A DNA stretch of 11,419 nucleotides, taken from positions 1 to 11,419 of the forward strand of contig JAAZLY010000296.1 of the NCBI GenBank assembly GCA_012799115.1. The letters are read 5' to 3'. This document shows, piece after piece, positions 1 to 6,480 of this stretch. The notes under the pieces were generated by a model that was given only the letters and a program-made list of their open reading frames with translations, did no database searches and was not told the DNA's origin. Both the position numbers and the translations under genes were made by a program. Source of the stretch: Bacillota bacterium (GTDB lineage Bacteria > Bacillota > Limnochordia > Darwinibacteriales > Darwinibacteriaceae). How positions within the stretch are numbered: the stretch's first letter is position 1; each line of letters begins with the position of its first letter.

Positions 1-2
1 TT

Positions 3-647
3 AATAATGTCAACAAGCTCGGAAAGAACGGAGAACATCTGAAAGACTACTTGCGCTGGCTCAAGAACAGAGTGGAAGAGATCAAGGTAGATCCCGATTA
101 CTCTCCAGACTTCCATGTGGACGTATATGGTACGATCGGTCAGGCTTTCGATCATGATGTAGTGAAGATGGGCGAGTACGTGAGGGAACTGACCGAGATC
201 GTAGCACCCCATGCTCTAGCGATTGAAGGGCCCGTTGACTGCGATTCCAAGGAAGAGCAGATTGAGCTTATGGCCAAGTTGACTGCCTACATTGATGAGC
301 ATAACATTCCCTGCAAGTTCGTTGCCGATGAGTGGTGTAATACACTAGAAGACATTAAGGAATTTACCGACAAGAAGGCCGGTCACATGATTCAAATCAA
401 GGCGCCGGATCTTGGTGGTATCAACAACTCAGTAGAAGCCGTATTGTATTGTCAGGAGAACGGAACGATTCCATATCTAGGTGGCACCTGTAATGAAACA
501 GAGCGCTCTGCGCAGATCACCGTCCAGATAGCCATTGCCACAAGACCGAGGCAGATTCTATCTAAGCCTGGTATGGGTGTGGATGAAGGTTTATCGATTT
601 GCACCAATGAAATGAATCGCACTGTTGCTCTGCTGAGAAGAAAATAA
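3..647 (+). CDS. mal: Methylaspartate ammonia-lyase, C-terminal half (5' end outside window)
   Basis: The enzyme interconverts L-threo-3-methylaspartate with mesaconate and ammonia in the methylaspartate route of glutamate fermentation, in the cytosol. The frame stays open to the left edge, so the TTG at 51 is an internal Leu codon and about 215 C-terminal residues are present. Counting from that Leu, the enolase-superfamily metal ligands appear as Asp24 (HVDVYGTIG), Glu59 (IEGPVD) and Asp93 (ADEWCN), and the catalytic Lys is Lys117 (QIKAPDLGG). These spacings match Asp238, Glu273, Asp307 and Lys331 of the Clostridium tetanomorphum enzyme as I recall them. The remaining length also fits a total of about 413 residues. 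The INNV segment at the left edge normally follows the other catalytic residue, His194, which lies just outside. The fumarase-type gene 8 bp downstream fits the next pathway step. Family identity is very secure. Confidence 0.95.
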   Translation, partial: NNVNKLGKNGEHLKDYLRWLKNRVEEIKVDPDYSPDFHVDVYGTIGQAFDHDVVKMGEYVRELTEIVAPHALAIEGPVDCDSKEEQIELMAKLTAYIDEHNIPCKFVADEWCNTLEDIKEFTDKKAGHMIQIKAPDLGGINNSVEAVLYCQENGTIPYLGGTCNETERSAQITVQIAIATRPRQILSKPGMGVDEGLSICTNEMNRTVALLRRK

Positions 648-655
648 GGTAGGGG

Positions 656-1504
656 ATGAGTTTGAGGGTTATTCAGTACGAAGACATTGTAACTCAGATT
701 AGAACCCTTTGTCTGGATGCGAACTGTAATTTGCCAATGGATGTCTGGGAAGCCTTAGTTAAGGCTCAAAAAGATGAGGATTCCCCCCTTGGGCAGAATG
801 TCCTGGACACGATCTTGGAAAATGCTCGTATTGCGAAAGAGAAGAAGATGCCACTATGTCAGGATACTGGTATGGTTGTCGTCTTTGCTGAGGTAGGCCA
901 GGATGTGCATATTCAGGGTGGCCTCCTTAGTGATGCCGTTAATGAGGGCGTCAGACAGGCTTACAAAGAAGGCTACTTTCGTATGAGCGTGGTTGGAGAT
1001 CCCATTGAACGGGTCAACACTAAGGACAATACTCCTGCAGTCTTGCATGTTTCCTTGGTCGAGGGCGACCAGTTACGACTCATTGTTGCTCCAAAGGGTT
1101 TTGGCAGTGAGAACATGTCTGTTTTGAAGATGCTAAAACCTGCGGAGGGTGTTCAGGGAATAAAGGATTTTGTGGTGAAGGCTGTCAGCGAAGCTGGAGG
1201 CAACCCTTGTCCACCGATTATTATTGGTGTTGGGATAGGCGGTACAATGGAGAAGGCCGCTCTCTTGGCTAAGCGGGCGGTATTACGCGAGGTGGGTTCC
1301 AAACATCCCAAACCTCATATCGCCGAGCTTGAAGAAGAACTGCTTAAGTTGGTGAATCAAACTGGGGTAGGCCCTCAAGGTTTCGGTGGCACACAGACAG
1401 CCCTAGCCTTATTTGTCGATACCTACCCTACACACATTGCAGGGTTACCGGTCGCAGTGAACATTAACTGCCACGTGGCACGTCATGTGGAGGCGATTCT
1501 GTAA
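656..1504 (+). CDS. Class I (Fe-S) fumarase/mesaconase-type hydro-lyase, alpha subunit
   Basis: This is the alpha (N-terminal type) subunit of the oxygen-sensitive [4Fe-4S] fumarase/tartrate dehydratase family, 282 residues, a normal size for a separate alpha chain. The three cluster cysteines are visible: Cys68 in PLCQDTG, Cys185 in GNPCPP and Cys272 in NINCHVARH. The glycine-rich GVGIGGTMEKA segment is also typical. Because it follows methylaspartate ammonia-lyase directly, I infer that it hydrates mesaconate to (S)-citramalate, although fumarase activity cannot be excluded from sequence. AAGG at 646-649 can serve as ribosome binding site for the ATG. The stop overlaps the next start by one base (TAATG). 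In two-subunit enzymes the beta chain supplies part of the active site and usually follows directly. Here the next gene is unrelated, so the partner must lie elsewhere. Confidence 0.9.
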   Translation: MSLRVIQYEDIVTQIRTLCLDANCNLPMDVWEALVKAQKDEDSPLGQNVLDTILENARIAKEKKMPLCQDTGMVVVFAEVGQDVHIQGGLLSDAVNEGVRQAYKEGYFRMSVVGDPIERVNTKDNTPAVLHVSLVEGDQLRLIVAPKGFGSENMSVLKMLKPAEGVQGIKDFVVKAVSEAGGNPCPPIIIGVGIGGTMEKAALLAKRAVLREVGSKHPKPHIAELEEELLKLVNQTGVGPQGFGGTQTALALFVDTYPTHIAGLPVAVNINCHVARHVEAIL

Positions 1505-2370
1505 TGTACTATACCACGTTGGTGAAGGCCTCATACTATGCCCCAAGGGGCAGACATCGTCTTATGCACTTGGGCATGCTCATTGCCCAACGATATTTAC
1601 GCCCCGAAGATCGCTTAATTGGGATCATGGGCGATGCAGGCGCGGGGAAGTCTCTGATTATCCGGGGCATGTTCCCAGGGCTAGTTCTGACAAATGACGA
1701 CGATGGCGTCAATGTCAGGCCTTTGCCTGTGCTTGATGACGCTGAGAGTGAATTCTTCCGTACACATACGTACCATCTTGATGTACGTTTTGAAATGGCC
1801 TTCACCCAACTGTGGGAACTTGCTGATGCGGTAAAAAAGGCAGTTTCTGCAGGACGTCGTGTAGTTGTAGAGCACTTTGAGCTTTTATATCCCCTGCTGA
1901 ACATCAATGCGGAAATGTTGATAGGTATCGGGGAAGAGGTGGTCGTCACTGTTCCCACCCTCTTCGGTCCCTTTCCCTTGGAAATAGCGGAAGAGGCTTA
2001 TCAGTCCTTGATTTACAGGAAAATGGCACATAGCGCTGAAGACCTTACTGGAATCGTCTTCGAGCAAATGGGCTTTGAGCCTCCCACATTTCATAGCGAT
2101 GTGCGGCGCGGATTTGTTGTGGAGTTTACCCGGAAGCCTGAAGTGGATTTGGAGGAAGTGGAAAGGCGCGTCCTCGATCTCATTGCTCAGGATCTGCCCA
2201 TCAGTGTTCACAATGAGCAATCCATTCTGATCGGTTCGGAACGACTAGACTGTACCGGGCCTAGGATCCATATGTCGTCGACCGGTAAGATCGAACGATT
2301 TCGTTTGGAGAAGAACTTCCACTATTCCCCAATCACAAAGACATTTATGCTTGCCGGTCGGGTGGGTTAG
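1504..2370 (+). CDS. P-loop protein with possible alanyl-tRNA synthetase SAD-like C-terminal part
   Basis: A 288-residue cytosolic protein of unproven function. A Walker A motif is clear at residues 43-50 (GDAGAGKS), after a conserved-looking N-terminal segment (YYAPRGRHR) and before a TNDDDGVNVRP stretch. The C-terminal third (EEVERRVLDLIAQDLPIS) resembles the linker of the second additional domain of alanyl-tRNA synthetase. From memory, related clostridial proteins are annotated as 'alanine-tRNA synthetase second additional domain-containing'. The Cys/His zinc motif of a real editing domain is not seen, so editing activity is doubtful. It is definitely not a fumarase beta subunit. The start overlaps the previous stop by one base and the stop lies 2 bp before the Spo0A-type gene, so translation is probably coupled on both sides. 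The P-loop is certain; the SAD relation is tentative. Confidence 0.75.
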   Translation: MYYTTLVKASYYAPRGRHRLMHLGMLIAQRYLRPEDRLIGIMGDAGAGKSLIIRGMFPGLVLTNDDDGVNVRPLPVLDDAESEFFRTHTYHLDVRFEMAFTQLWELADAVKKAVSAGRRVVVEHFELLYPLLNINAEMLIGIGEEVVVTVPTLFGPFPLEIAEEAYQSLIYRKMAHSAEDLTGIVFEQMGFEPPTFHSDVRRGFVVEFTRKPEVDLEEVERRVLDLIAQDLPISVHNEQSILIGSERLDCTGPRIHMSSTGKIERFRLEKNFHYSPITKTFMLAGRVG

Positions 2371-2372
2371 TC

Positions 2373-3128
2373 ATGATTAGAGTTGTACAGCTCACGCAGG
2401 ACACTGCCTTTCAAGCCACTGTCAACGACCATTTCAGTCGATGTGAGGATCTTGTCTGCCGGGGCATGTCGAGTGTATCGGAGCTTTATTCCATTCTCAA
2501 AGAGGACAGGCCGGACATTGTCTTGCTGGATGTGGACATCCCGCCTATGGGTGGTTTGTCTGTGCTGCGAGACATTCGGGCCCGCTTTGCTTCAGACGAG
2601 GTGAAAGTGGTTGTGTTTGCCTCCGACATGGCTTCTGAGGAGAAGCTGAGCGATACAGCTCGTCTAGGTGCCGACTATTTCATGCAGCGTCCCATTGACA
2701 TTGCCGTTCTGGAAACAAGGATTCGGCAACTCGTGAAAGAAACTCTAGATAAGCATTCTATTCCTTTGACGAGGCGACATGTGCAGGAGACTTGTGTTCG
2801 GTTCTTTGAGCAGATTGGGATACCTCCCAACTACAAGGGGTATCGGTACCTTGTTGAAGGAATCTGGTTAGCCTCATTGAACCCCATTTGGTTAAACTCT
2901 GTAACTCAGCACCTGTATCCGGCCATTGCTCAGCAGTTTGAAGTAAGCGCAGCTCAGGTGGAACGAGCTATGCGCTATGCCCTAGATGTGACCTGGGAGA
3001 AGGGAAATGTGGAGGAGCTGTATCGTTTCTTTCCCCATGTTAGGGAGAACAAGGGTAAGCCGACCACCTCGGCCTTTATTGCAGGAGTGGTTGACTTGGT
3101 CGCTTTGGTAATGGATCAGAGTGTCTAA
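2373..3128 (+). CDS. spo0A: Spo0A-type sporulation response regulator with atypical receiver
   Basis: A 251-residue two-domain regulator. The receiver spans about residues 1-118. The C-terminal DNA-binding domain, about 140-247, carries Spo0A hallmarks: KGYRYLVEGI, LYPAIAQQF, a recognition-helix region AAQVERAMRYALDVTWEKGN, and NKGKPTTSAFIA. In the receiver, Asp53 (LLDVDIP) fits the phosphoacceptor and Ser84 the switch residue. The acidic pair that binds magnesium after strand 1 reads Thr7/8-Gln9 instead of Asp-Asp, and the usual Lys of the KPFD motif is Arg106 (QRPID). Phosphorylation may therefore be weak or altered. The gene begins 2 bp after the P-loop gene and has only a weak GGGTGGG-like ribosome binding site, suggesting translational coupling. 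A hairpin terminator follows, and the SteA-like gene comes next, an order also familiar downstream of spo0A in other clostridia. Confidence 0.88.
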   Translation: MIRVVQLTQDTAFQATVNDHFSRCEDLVCRGMSSVSELYSILKEDRPDIVLLDVDIPPMGGLSVLRDIRARFASDEVKVVVFASDMASEEKLSDTARLGADYFMQRPIDIAVLETRIRQLVKETLDKHSIPLTRRHVQETCVRFFEQIGIPPNYKGYRYLVEGIWLASLNPIWLNSVTQHLYPAIAQQFEVSAAQVERAMRYALDVTWEKGNVEELYRFFPHVRENKGKPTTSAFIAGVVDLVALVMDQSV

Positions 3129-3151
3129 ATTGAACTTGAAGAAGACATACT

Positions 3152-3179
3152 AAGAGGGACGGCATAGACCGTCTCTTTT
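3152..3179 (+). terminator. Rho-independent-type terminator after the Spo0A-type gene
   Basis: Bases 3152-3162 pair with 3169-3179 around a six-base loop (CATAGA). This gives an 11-bp stem with two G-U pairs, and its 3' arm ends in TTTT, which partly serves as the U tract. It lies 24 bp after the Spo0A-type stop and 21 bp before the SteA-like start. It would end the methylaspartate/Spo0A transcript, although the short U run may allow readthrough. Confidence 0.65.
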
Positions 3180-3186
3180 GCTATTC

Positions 3187-3194
3187 AAGGGGGG
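3187..3194 (+). promoter_or_regulatory. Ribosome binding site supporting the TTG start of the SteA-like gene
   Basis: AAGGGGGG lies six bases upstream of the TTG at 3201, an ideal distance. No ATG or GTG close by has a comparable site, so the TTG is chosen as the start. Confidence 0.7.
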
Positions 3195-3200
3195 AAGATC

Positions 3201-4316
3201 TTGCAGGGTAGAGTGAGGCTAGGCAAGCGCACAAAGGAACTTGCTGCGGTCTTGCATCCACGTGAGATCGCGGTAATCGCCCACGAAGACCTCGACGCAG
3301 TGGGGGCCGCAGGCCTGATTGAAGCCGGCGTGATGGCAGTAATCAACGCCGCGTGCTCCCTGACTTGTCGTTATCCGAATCTAGGTCCCCAACTCTTGAG
3401 GGAACACGGGGTACCTCTCCTGGACAATGTTGGAGATTCGATCTTCGATATCCTGGCTGATGGCGATCTCGTAGAAATCCGGGGCCGACGCATCCTGCGG
3501 GATGGGGTGACAATTGCAGTAGGAGATATTATCACCGAGCATGTCATCAAGGAAAGGCAAAGGATTGCTAGACTGAACTTGCCCAAGGAACTTGACCGTT
3601 TTGTTAGTAACACCTTAGATTATGCCCTCAAAGAGAAGGATGTCATTCTCGGTGACATTGCCTTTCCCGACCTAAAGGATACACTCCACAATAAGCCAGT
3701 GGTCGTTGTTGTGCGAGGCCTCGGTTACAGGGAGGATCTCAAGGTGCTCGGCTCATACATTCAAGAGGCCCGACCCGTGTTAATCGGTGTAGACGGTGGA
3801 GCAGATGCCCTGATCTCCTCTGGACTGAGACCACACATAATTGTCGGAGACATGGACAGTGTGAGCGACAATGCCCTCTGTTCCGGGGCTAAACTTATTG
3901 CCCACGCCTATCCCGACGGACGTTGTCCTGGTCGTGAGCGTCTTAGACGTCTTGATGTAGATTTTCATGTGGTAGCTGCACCAGGTACGAGTGAGGATTT
4001 GGCTCTTCTCTTGGCCCATGGCCAAGGGGCCGAACTTATTGTCTTGGTTGGATCCCACTCCAATATGATCGACTTTCTCGAAAAGGGACGACCAGGAATG
4101 GCTTCGACCTTTCTAACCCGTCTGAAGATTGGCCCCATCCTACTCGACGCTAAGAAAGTCAGTGAACTCTATCGATCGAAAACGCCCCTTGGAATGGCAC
4201 CAGTTGTTCTCTTAACCCTTATTCCCATCTTAATTTTCATGGGCCTAGCCTCACCGTGGAGGCACTACTTACATCTCTTGTGGCTCCAACTACGCCTGAT
4301 TACGGGGTGGTTCTAG
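3201..4316 (+). CDS. steA: SteA-like putative cytokinetic/septal membrane protein with thiamine-pyrophosphokinase-like domain
   Basis: A 371-residue protein. The N-terminal about 165 residues form the SteA-specific region. A thiamine-pyrophosphokinase-like fold follows, with the motif from Asp198 (GVDGGADALISSGLRP) to GDMDS at Asp217/Asp219. Then come GTSEDLALLLA and the segment SNMIDFLEKGRPGMASTFLTR, which is characteristic of SteA. The last about 40 residues hold one hydrophobic membrane segment (PVVLLTLIPILIFMGLA). In Corynebacterium, SteA and SteB are linked to cell separation and the division ring; whether the clostridial versions act at the vegetative or sporulation septum is unknown. 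The kinase-like residues are partly kept, but thiamine metabolism is not suggested by the neighbours. The TTG start has an excellent ribosome binding site. The stop abuts the ATG of the SteB-like gene (TAGATG), which fits a membrane partner made in equal amounts. Confidence 0.85.
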   Translation: MQGRVRLGKRTKELAAVLHPREIAVIAHEDLDAVGAAGLIEAGVMAVINAACSLTCRYPNLGPQLLREHGVPLLDNVGDSIFDILADGDLVEIRGRRILRDGVTIAVGDIITEHVIKERQRIARLNLPKELDRFVSNTLDYALKEKDVILGDIAFPDLKDTLHNKPVVVVVRGLGYREDLKVLGSYIQEARPVLIGVDGGADALISSGLRPHIIVGDMDSVSDNALCSGAKLIAHAYPDGRCPGRERLRRLDVDFHVVAAPGTSEDLALLLAHGQGAELIVLVGSHSNMIDFLEKGRPGMASTFLTRLKIGPILLDAKKVSELYRSKTPLGMAPVVLLTLIPILIFMGLASPWRHYLHLLWLQLRLITGWF

Positions 4317-4964
4317 ATGAACTTCGGTTTTCGTTATCATGTTGCCTCATTGATTGCAGTATTCTTCAGCTTAATCTTAGGGATTTTGATCGGTGGCGCC
4401 TTGTTTCCAGATCATATCCTCGTTGACGAACAAGCAAACATCATCACTGAGCTTGAGGATCGTTTTAGACAGACCCAGGCTAATTTGGCTCTTGTTGAAA
4501 AGGAATTGCATGCTGCTGAAGGAGCCTGGGGAGAGATGCTAACTAGTATCTCCCAGGATCTGCTAGAAGCCAAGAGTGTTGTATTAGTTGATACAGGGAT
4601 AGAGACTGAGACTGTCGATTTGCGTACCATTTTGCAGTTGGCAGGGGCTGAGGTAGTGGAGATCGAACCAGCTGGTTTGACCGAGCTTAAGGCTACCCAA
4701 GAGAGCGTTTTTGTCTTTCCACTTACAGATGAACCAATCCCTGCAGATGTTGAAGTGATCCTTGAGAGCTTGGCTTCAGCAGGTCATCATCTCGTCTTTG
4801 TCTGGGACCAAACCACCGAGTCGGTGGCTGCAAATCTTCCCCAGGCTCTCTTAGTGGATAGTATAGATACCTCCACCGGGCAACTGGCCTTTCTCCTAGG
4901 GATCGCCCGGGGTAGGGAAGGTCATTATGGTAGACAAAAAGGCGCCCTAGGTCTCTTCCCATGA
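4317..4964 (+). CDS. SteB/MctB-family ('copper transporter') membrane coiled-coil protein
   Basis: A 215-residue protein that begins with the family signature FRYHVASLIAVFFSLILG, a single N-terminal membrane segment (about residues 8-30). A charged, probably coiled-coil stretch follows (about 38-72, ELEDRFRQTQANLALVEKEL), and then an alpha/beta domain (about 85-205) presumably outside the membrane. Family members are often named copper transporter or MctB after a mycobacterial protein. No Cys/Met/His-rich metal site is visible here, and the SteA neighbour makes a SteB-like role in the division or septal envelope more likely. The GGGGTGG sequence at 4304-4310 is the ribosome binding site. The stop overlaps the next gene by four bases (ATGA). 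Family placement is firm, function is not. Confidence 0.85.
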   Translation: MNFGFRYHVASLIAVFFSLILGILIGGALFPDHILVDEQANIITELEDRFRQTQANLALVEKELHAAEGAWGEMLTSISQDLLEAKSVVLVDTGIETETVDLRTILQLAGAEVVEIEPAGLTELKATQESVFVFPLTDEPIPADVEVILESLASAGHHLVFVWDQTTESVAANLPQALLVDSIDTSTGQLAFLLGIARGREGHYGRQKGALGLFP

Positions 4965-5662
4965 AAGTTGTAGCCTTGATCCCTGCGTTCAACGAAGCAG
5001 ATTTCATCGTTCAAACCTTGACTGCGGTTTCCGAGCTCGAACATGTTGATGAGATTGTCGTCATCGATGATGGCTCTGACGATGACACCTTTGCTCTTGC
5101 TTCCAGTGCTTCCGTGGGGAAAGATGTACGGGTTGCGCGCCTACAAGCAAATCAGGGCAAAGGAGCAGCTCTAAACTATGGACGACATGAGGTTCAGGCC
5201 CAGGTGTATCTCTTGCTCGATGCGGACCTCGGGGCTACCGCCTCTCTGGCTGGTGCTCTCTTGACCCCAATTCTTCAGGATGAAGCGGATATGACCATTG
5301 CACGTTTTGCCGCCGACCAAAGCGCTTCCAAGGCCAAGATGGGCTTTGGTGCTGTACGCTGCATCGCGCAGCTTGGTGTGAAGTGGCTCACGGGTGGAAG
5401 TATCACAAGTCCCCTCTCTGGACAGCGGGCTGTTCGGGCAGAAGTACTACAGGCTCTTGGCGATTTTTCTTCAGGCTTTGGTGTAGAAGTGGGATTAACA
5501 GTTGGCGCCCTCCATCATGGATTTAGGCTGGTTGAAGTACCCCTTGCCATGAAACATCGTGCCTATGGTCGTGGTCTGAGGGGATTACGGCATCGAGGAC
5601 GTCAGCTTTTCCATGTTCTCAGGACATTCATGCGGTGTTGGCAAAGGGGGTGGCATCGATGA
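4961..5662 (+). CDS. Family 2 glycosyltransferase
   Basis: A 233-residue single-domain GT-A glycosyltransferase. Visible motifs are IPAFNE near the N-terminus, VIDDGSDDD (nucleotide binding), NQGKGAALNYG, and LLDADLG, which holds the metal-binding DxD-type motif (Asp-Ala-Asp). The order resembles dolichyl-phosphate mannose/glucose synthase-type enzymes that load a sugar onto a polyprenyl phosphate. The C-terminus is very basic (HRAYGRGLRGLRHRGRQ), suggesting contact with the membrane surface; no clear transmembrane helix is seen. It overlaps the SteB-like gene by ATGA and the next gene by ATGA, and lacks a good ribosome binding site, so translation is probably coupled. Next to a polyprenyl-phosphate sugar-phosphate transferase it most likely helps build a lipid-linked envelope glycan. 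The sugar cannot be read from sequence. Confidence 0.88.
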   Translation: MKVVALIPAFNEADFIVQTLTAVSELEHVDEIVVIDDGSDDDTFALASSASVGKDVRVARLQANQGKGAALNYGRHEVQAQVYLLLDADLGATASLAGALLTPILQDEADMTIARFAADQSASKAKMGFGAVRCIAQLGVKWLTGGSITSPLSGQRAVRAEVLQALGDFSSGFGVEVGLTVGALHHGFRLVEVPLAMKHRAYGRGLRGLRHRGRQLFHVLRTFMRCWQRGWHR

Positions 5663-6423
5663 TCTGGTGGGTGGTTGCGGGAATCCTCTCCTACGTTGCA
5701 GTTCCCCTCTTGAGGCCCATCTTTGCAGACCAGAAACGGAAGAACTACTTAGGCGAAGAAACTCCTACAGGCCTTGGCATCGCCTTTGTTCTATCAGGGG
5801 GATTAGTGACAACCGCCCGCCTGCAGCTGGAGTTTGCTGCGCTGTTCGTCTTAACTCTGTTGTTCTTTGCCATCTTCGGATTCGTGGATGATGTCTATGG
5901 AGAAATGTCGCGTAAGGGTTTCCGCGGTCACTTTGGTGCTCGCCAGCTTTCCACCGGGGCTCTTAAAGCACTGGGAGGATCGGTAGCAGCCCTAGTTATT
6001 GCTTCCTCTCTTGCGACCAATGCCTGGGAGTTACTGCTAAATGGGCTCAATATTGCCTTAATGGCAAACTTCATGAACTTGCTGGACCTGAGGCCAGGCC
6101 GTTGCGGTAAGACCTTCATTGTGCTGAGCTTCTTTGTCTACCTTCTACGACCAGAAGCCTTGGGGCCCCTCCTTACTATGCTTTGGGCTGTTGCAGGTTT
6201 CCTATTTTGGGATTTGAAACGTTCTGTTATGATGGGAGATACAGGGTCGAATGCCCTTGGAGCGGTTTTGGGTCTCGCTTGCACCATCGCTTTTTCTCTT
6301 TGGGGAAGGATCGTCTTGTCACTTGTCCTTGTGGGGCTGAACCTGCTTTCAGAGAGAGTTTCCTTTTCGGAAGTCATTGAGTCCAATCCGGTCCTTCGCT
6401 ATCTTGATCAGCTCGGTCGCTGA
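5659..6423 (+). CDS. Short MraY/WecA-like polyprenyl-phosphate phosphoglycosyltransferase
   Basis: A 254-residue polytopic membrane protein of the glycosyltransferase-4/MraY superfamily. The ATG at 5659 overlaps the previous stop (ATGA) and has AAAGGGGG at 5643-5650; the longer reading from a TTG at 5635 is less likely. Superfamily motifs are present: PTGLGI near residue 36, the metal-binding Asp77-Asp78 in FGFVDDVYG, the N-x-x-N-x-x-D series Asn137-Asn140-Asp143, and GDTGSN at 193-198. It is shorter than MraY (usually over 320 residues). The usual DGLDGLA after the NxxN motif is replaced by LRPGRCGK, and the C-terminal His loop motif is missing. I infer transfer of a sugar phosphate from a nucleotide sugar to undecaprenyl phosphate for a glycan other than lipid II. 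The substrate is unknown. Confidence 0.83.
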   Translation: MIWWVVAGILSYVAVPLLRPIFADQKRKNYLGEETPTGLGIAFVLSGGLVTTARLQLEFAALFVLTLLFFAIFGFVDDVYGEMSRKGFRGHFGARQLSTGALKALGGSVAALVIASSLATNAWELLLNGLNIALMANFMNLLDLRPGRCGKTFIVLSFFVYLLRPEALGPLLTMLWAVAGFLFWDLKRSVMMGDTGSNALGAVLGLACTIAFSLWGRIVLSLVLVGLNLLSERVSFSEVIESNPVLRYLDQLGR

Positions 6424-6424
6424 A

Positions 6425-6438
6425 GGAGAAGCTTCTCC
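6425..6438. repeat. Perfect 14-bp palindrome after the MraY-like gene
   Basis: GGAGAAGCTTCTCC is fully self-complementary and starts one base after the MraY-like stop. No T run follows, so it is a poor terminator. It could be an operator, an RNA-stabilising hairpin or chance. Confidence 0.5.
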
Positions 6439-6467
6439 GGTGTGGAATAATGAAACAACAGATAAGT

Positions 6468-6476
6468 GGGGAGAGG
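6468..6476 (+). promoter_or_regulatory. Ribosome binding site fixing the SleB-like start at 6481
   Basis: GGGGAGAGG ends four bases before the ATG at 6481. An in-frame GTG at 6466 would have this purine run inside the coding sequence and gives a poorer signal peptide, so 6481 is preferred. Confidence 0.7.
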
Positions 6477-6480
6477 AATC

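Noticed and set aside
1536..1958. Long open frames antisense to the P-loop gene and other genes
   Set aside because: They show low-complexity Ser/Arg-rich composition, lack recognisable motifs and ribosome binding sites, and fully overlap well-supported genes.
1504..2370. Could this gene be the missing fumarase beta subunit?
   Set aside because: It has a Walker A motif and none of the beta-subunit signatures, so it is a different protein.
2273..2473. 0A-box-like heptamers (TGTCGTC at 2273, TGTCGAG at 2467), suggesting autoregulation by Spo0A
   Set aside because: They lie inside coding sequence, and one- or two-mismatch copies also occur elsewhere (for example near 6905 and 8170), so chance is the simplest explanation.
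3125..3153. Sigma-E-like promoter (AAATT, 14-base gap, CATACTAA) before the SteA-like gene
   Set aside because: Matches are partial and the expected start would fall inside the terminator hairpin; too weak to list as a feature.
3780..3990. SteA-like gene as a real thiamine pyrophosphokinase
   Set aside because: The GDMDS-type motif is shared by fold, but the long N-terminal region, the FLEKGRPGMASTFLTR segment, the C-terminal membrane helix and the neighbours all indicate SteA.
4317..4964. SteB-like gene as a copper transporter
   Set aside because: The name is inherited from a mycobacterial homologue; there is only one membrane helix and no metal-binding cluster is visible.
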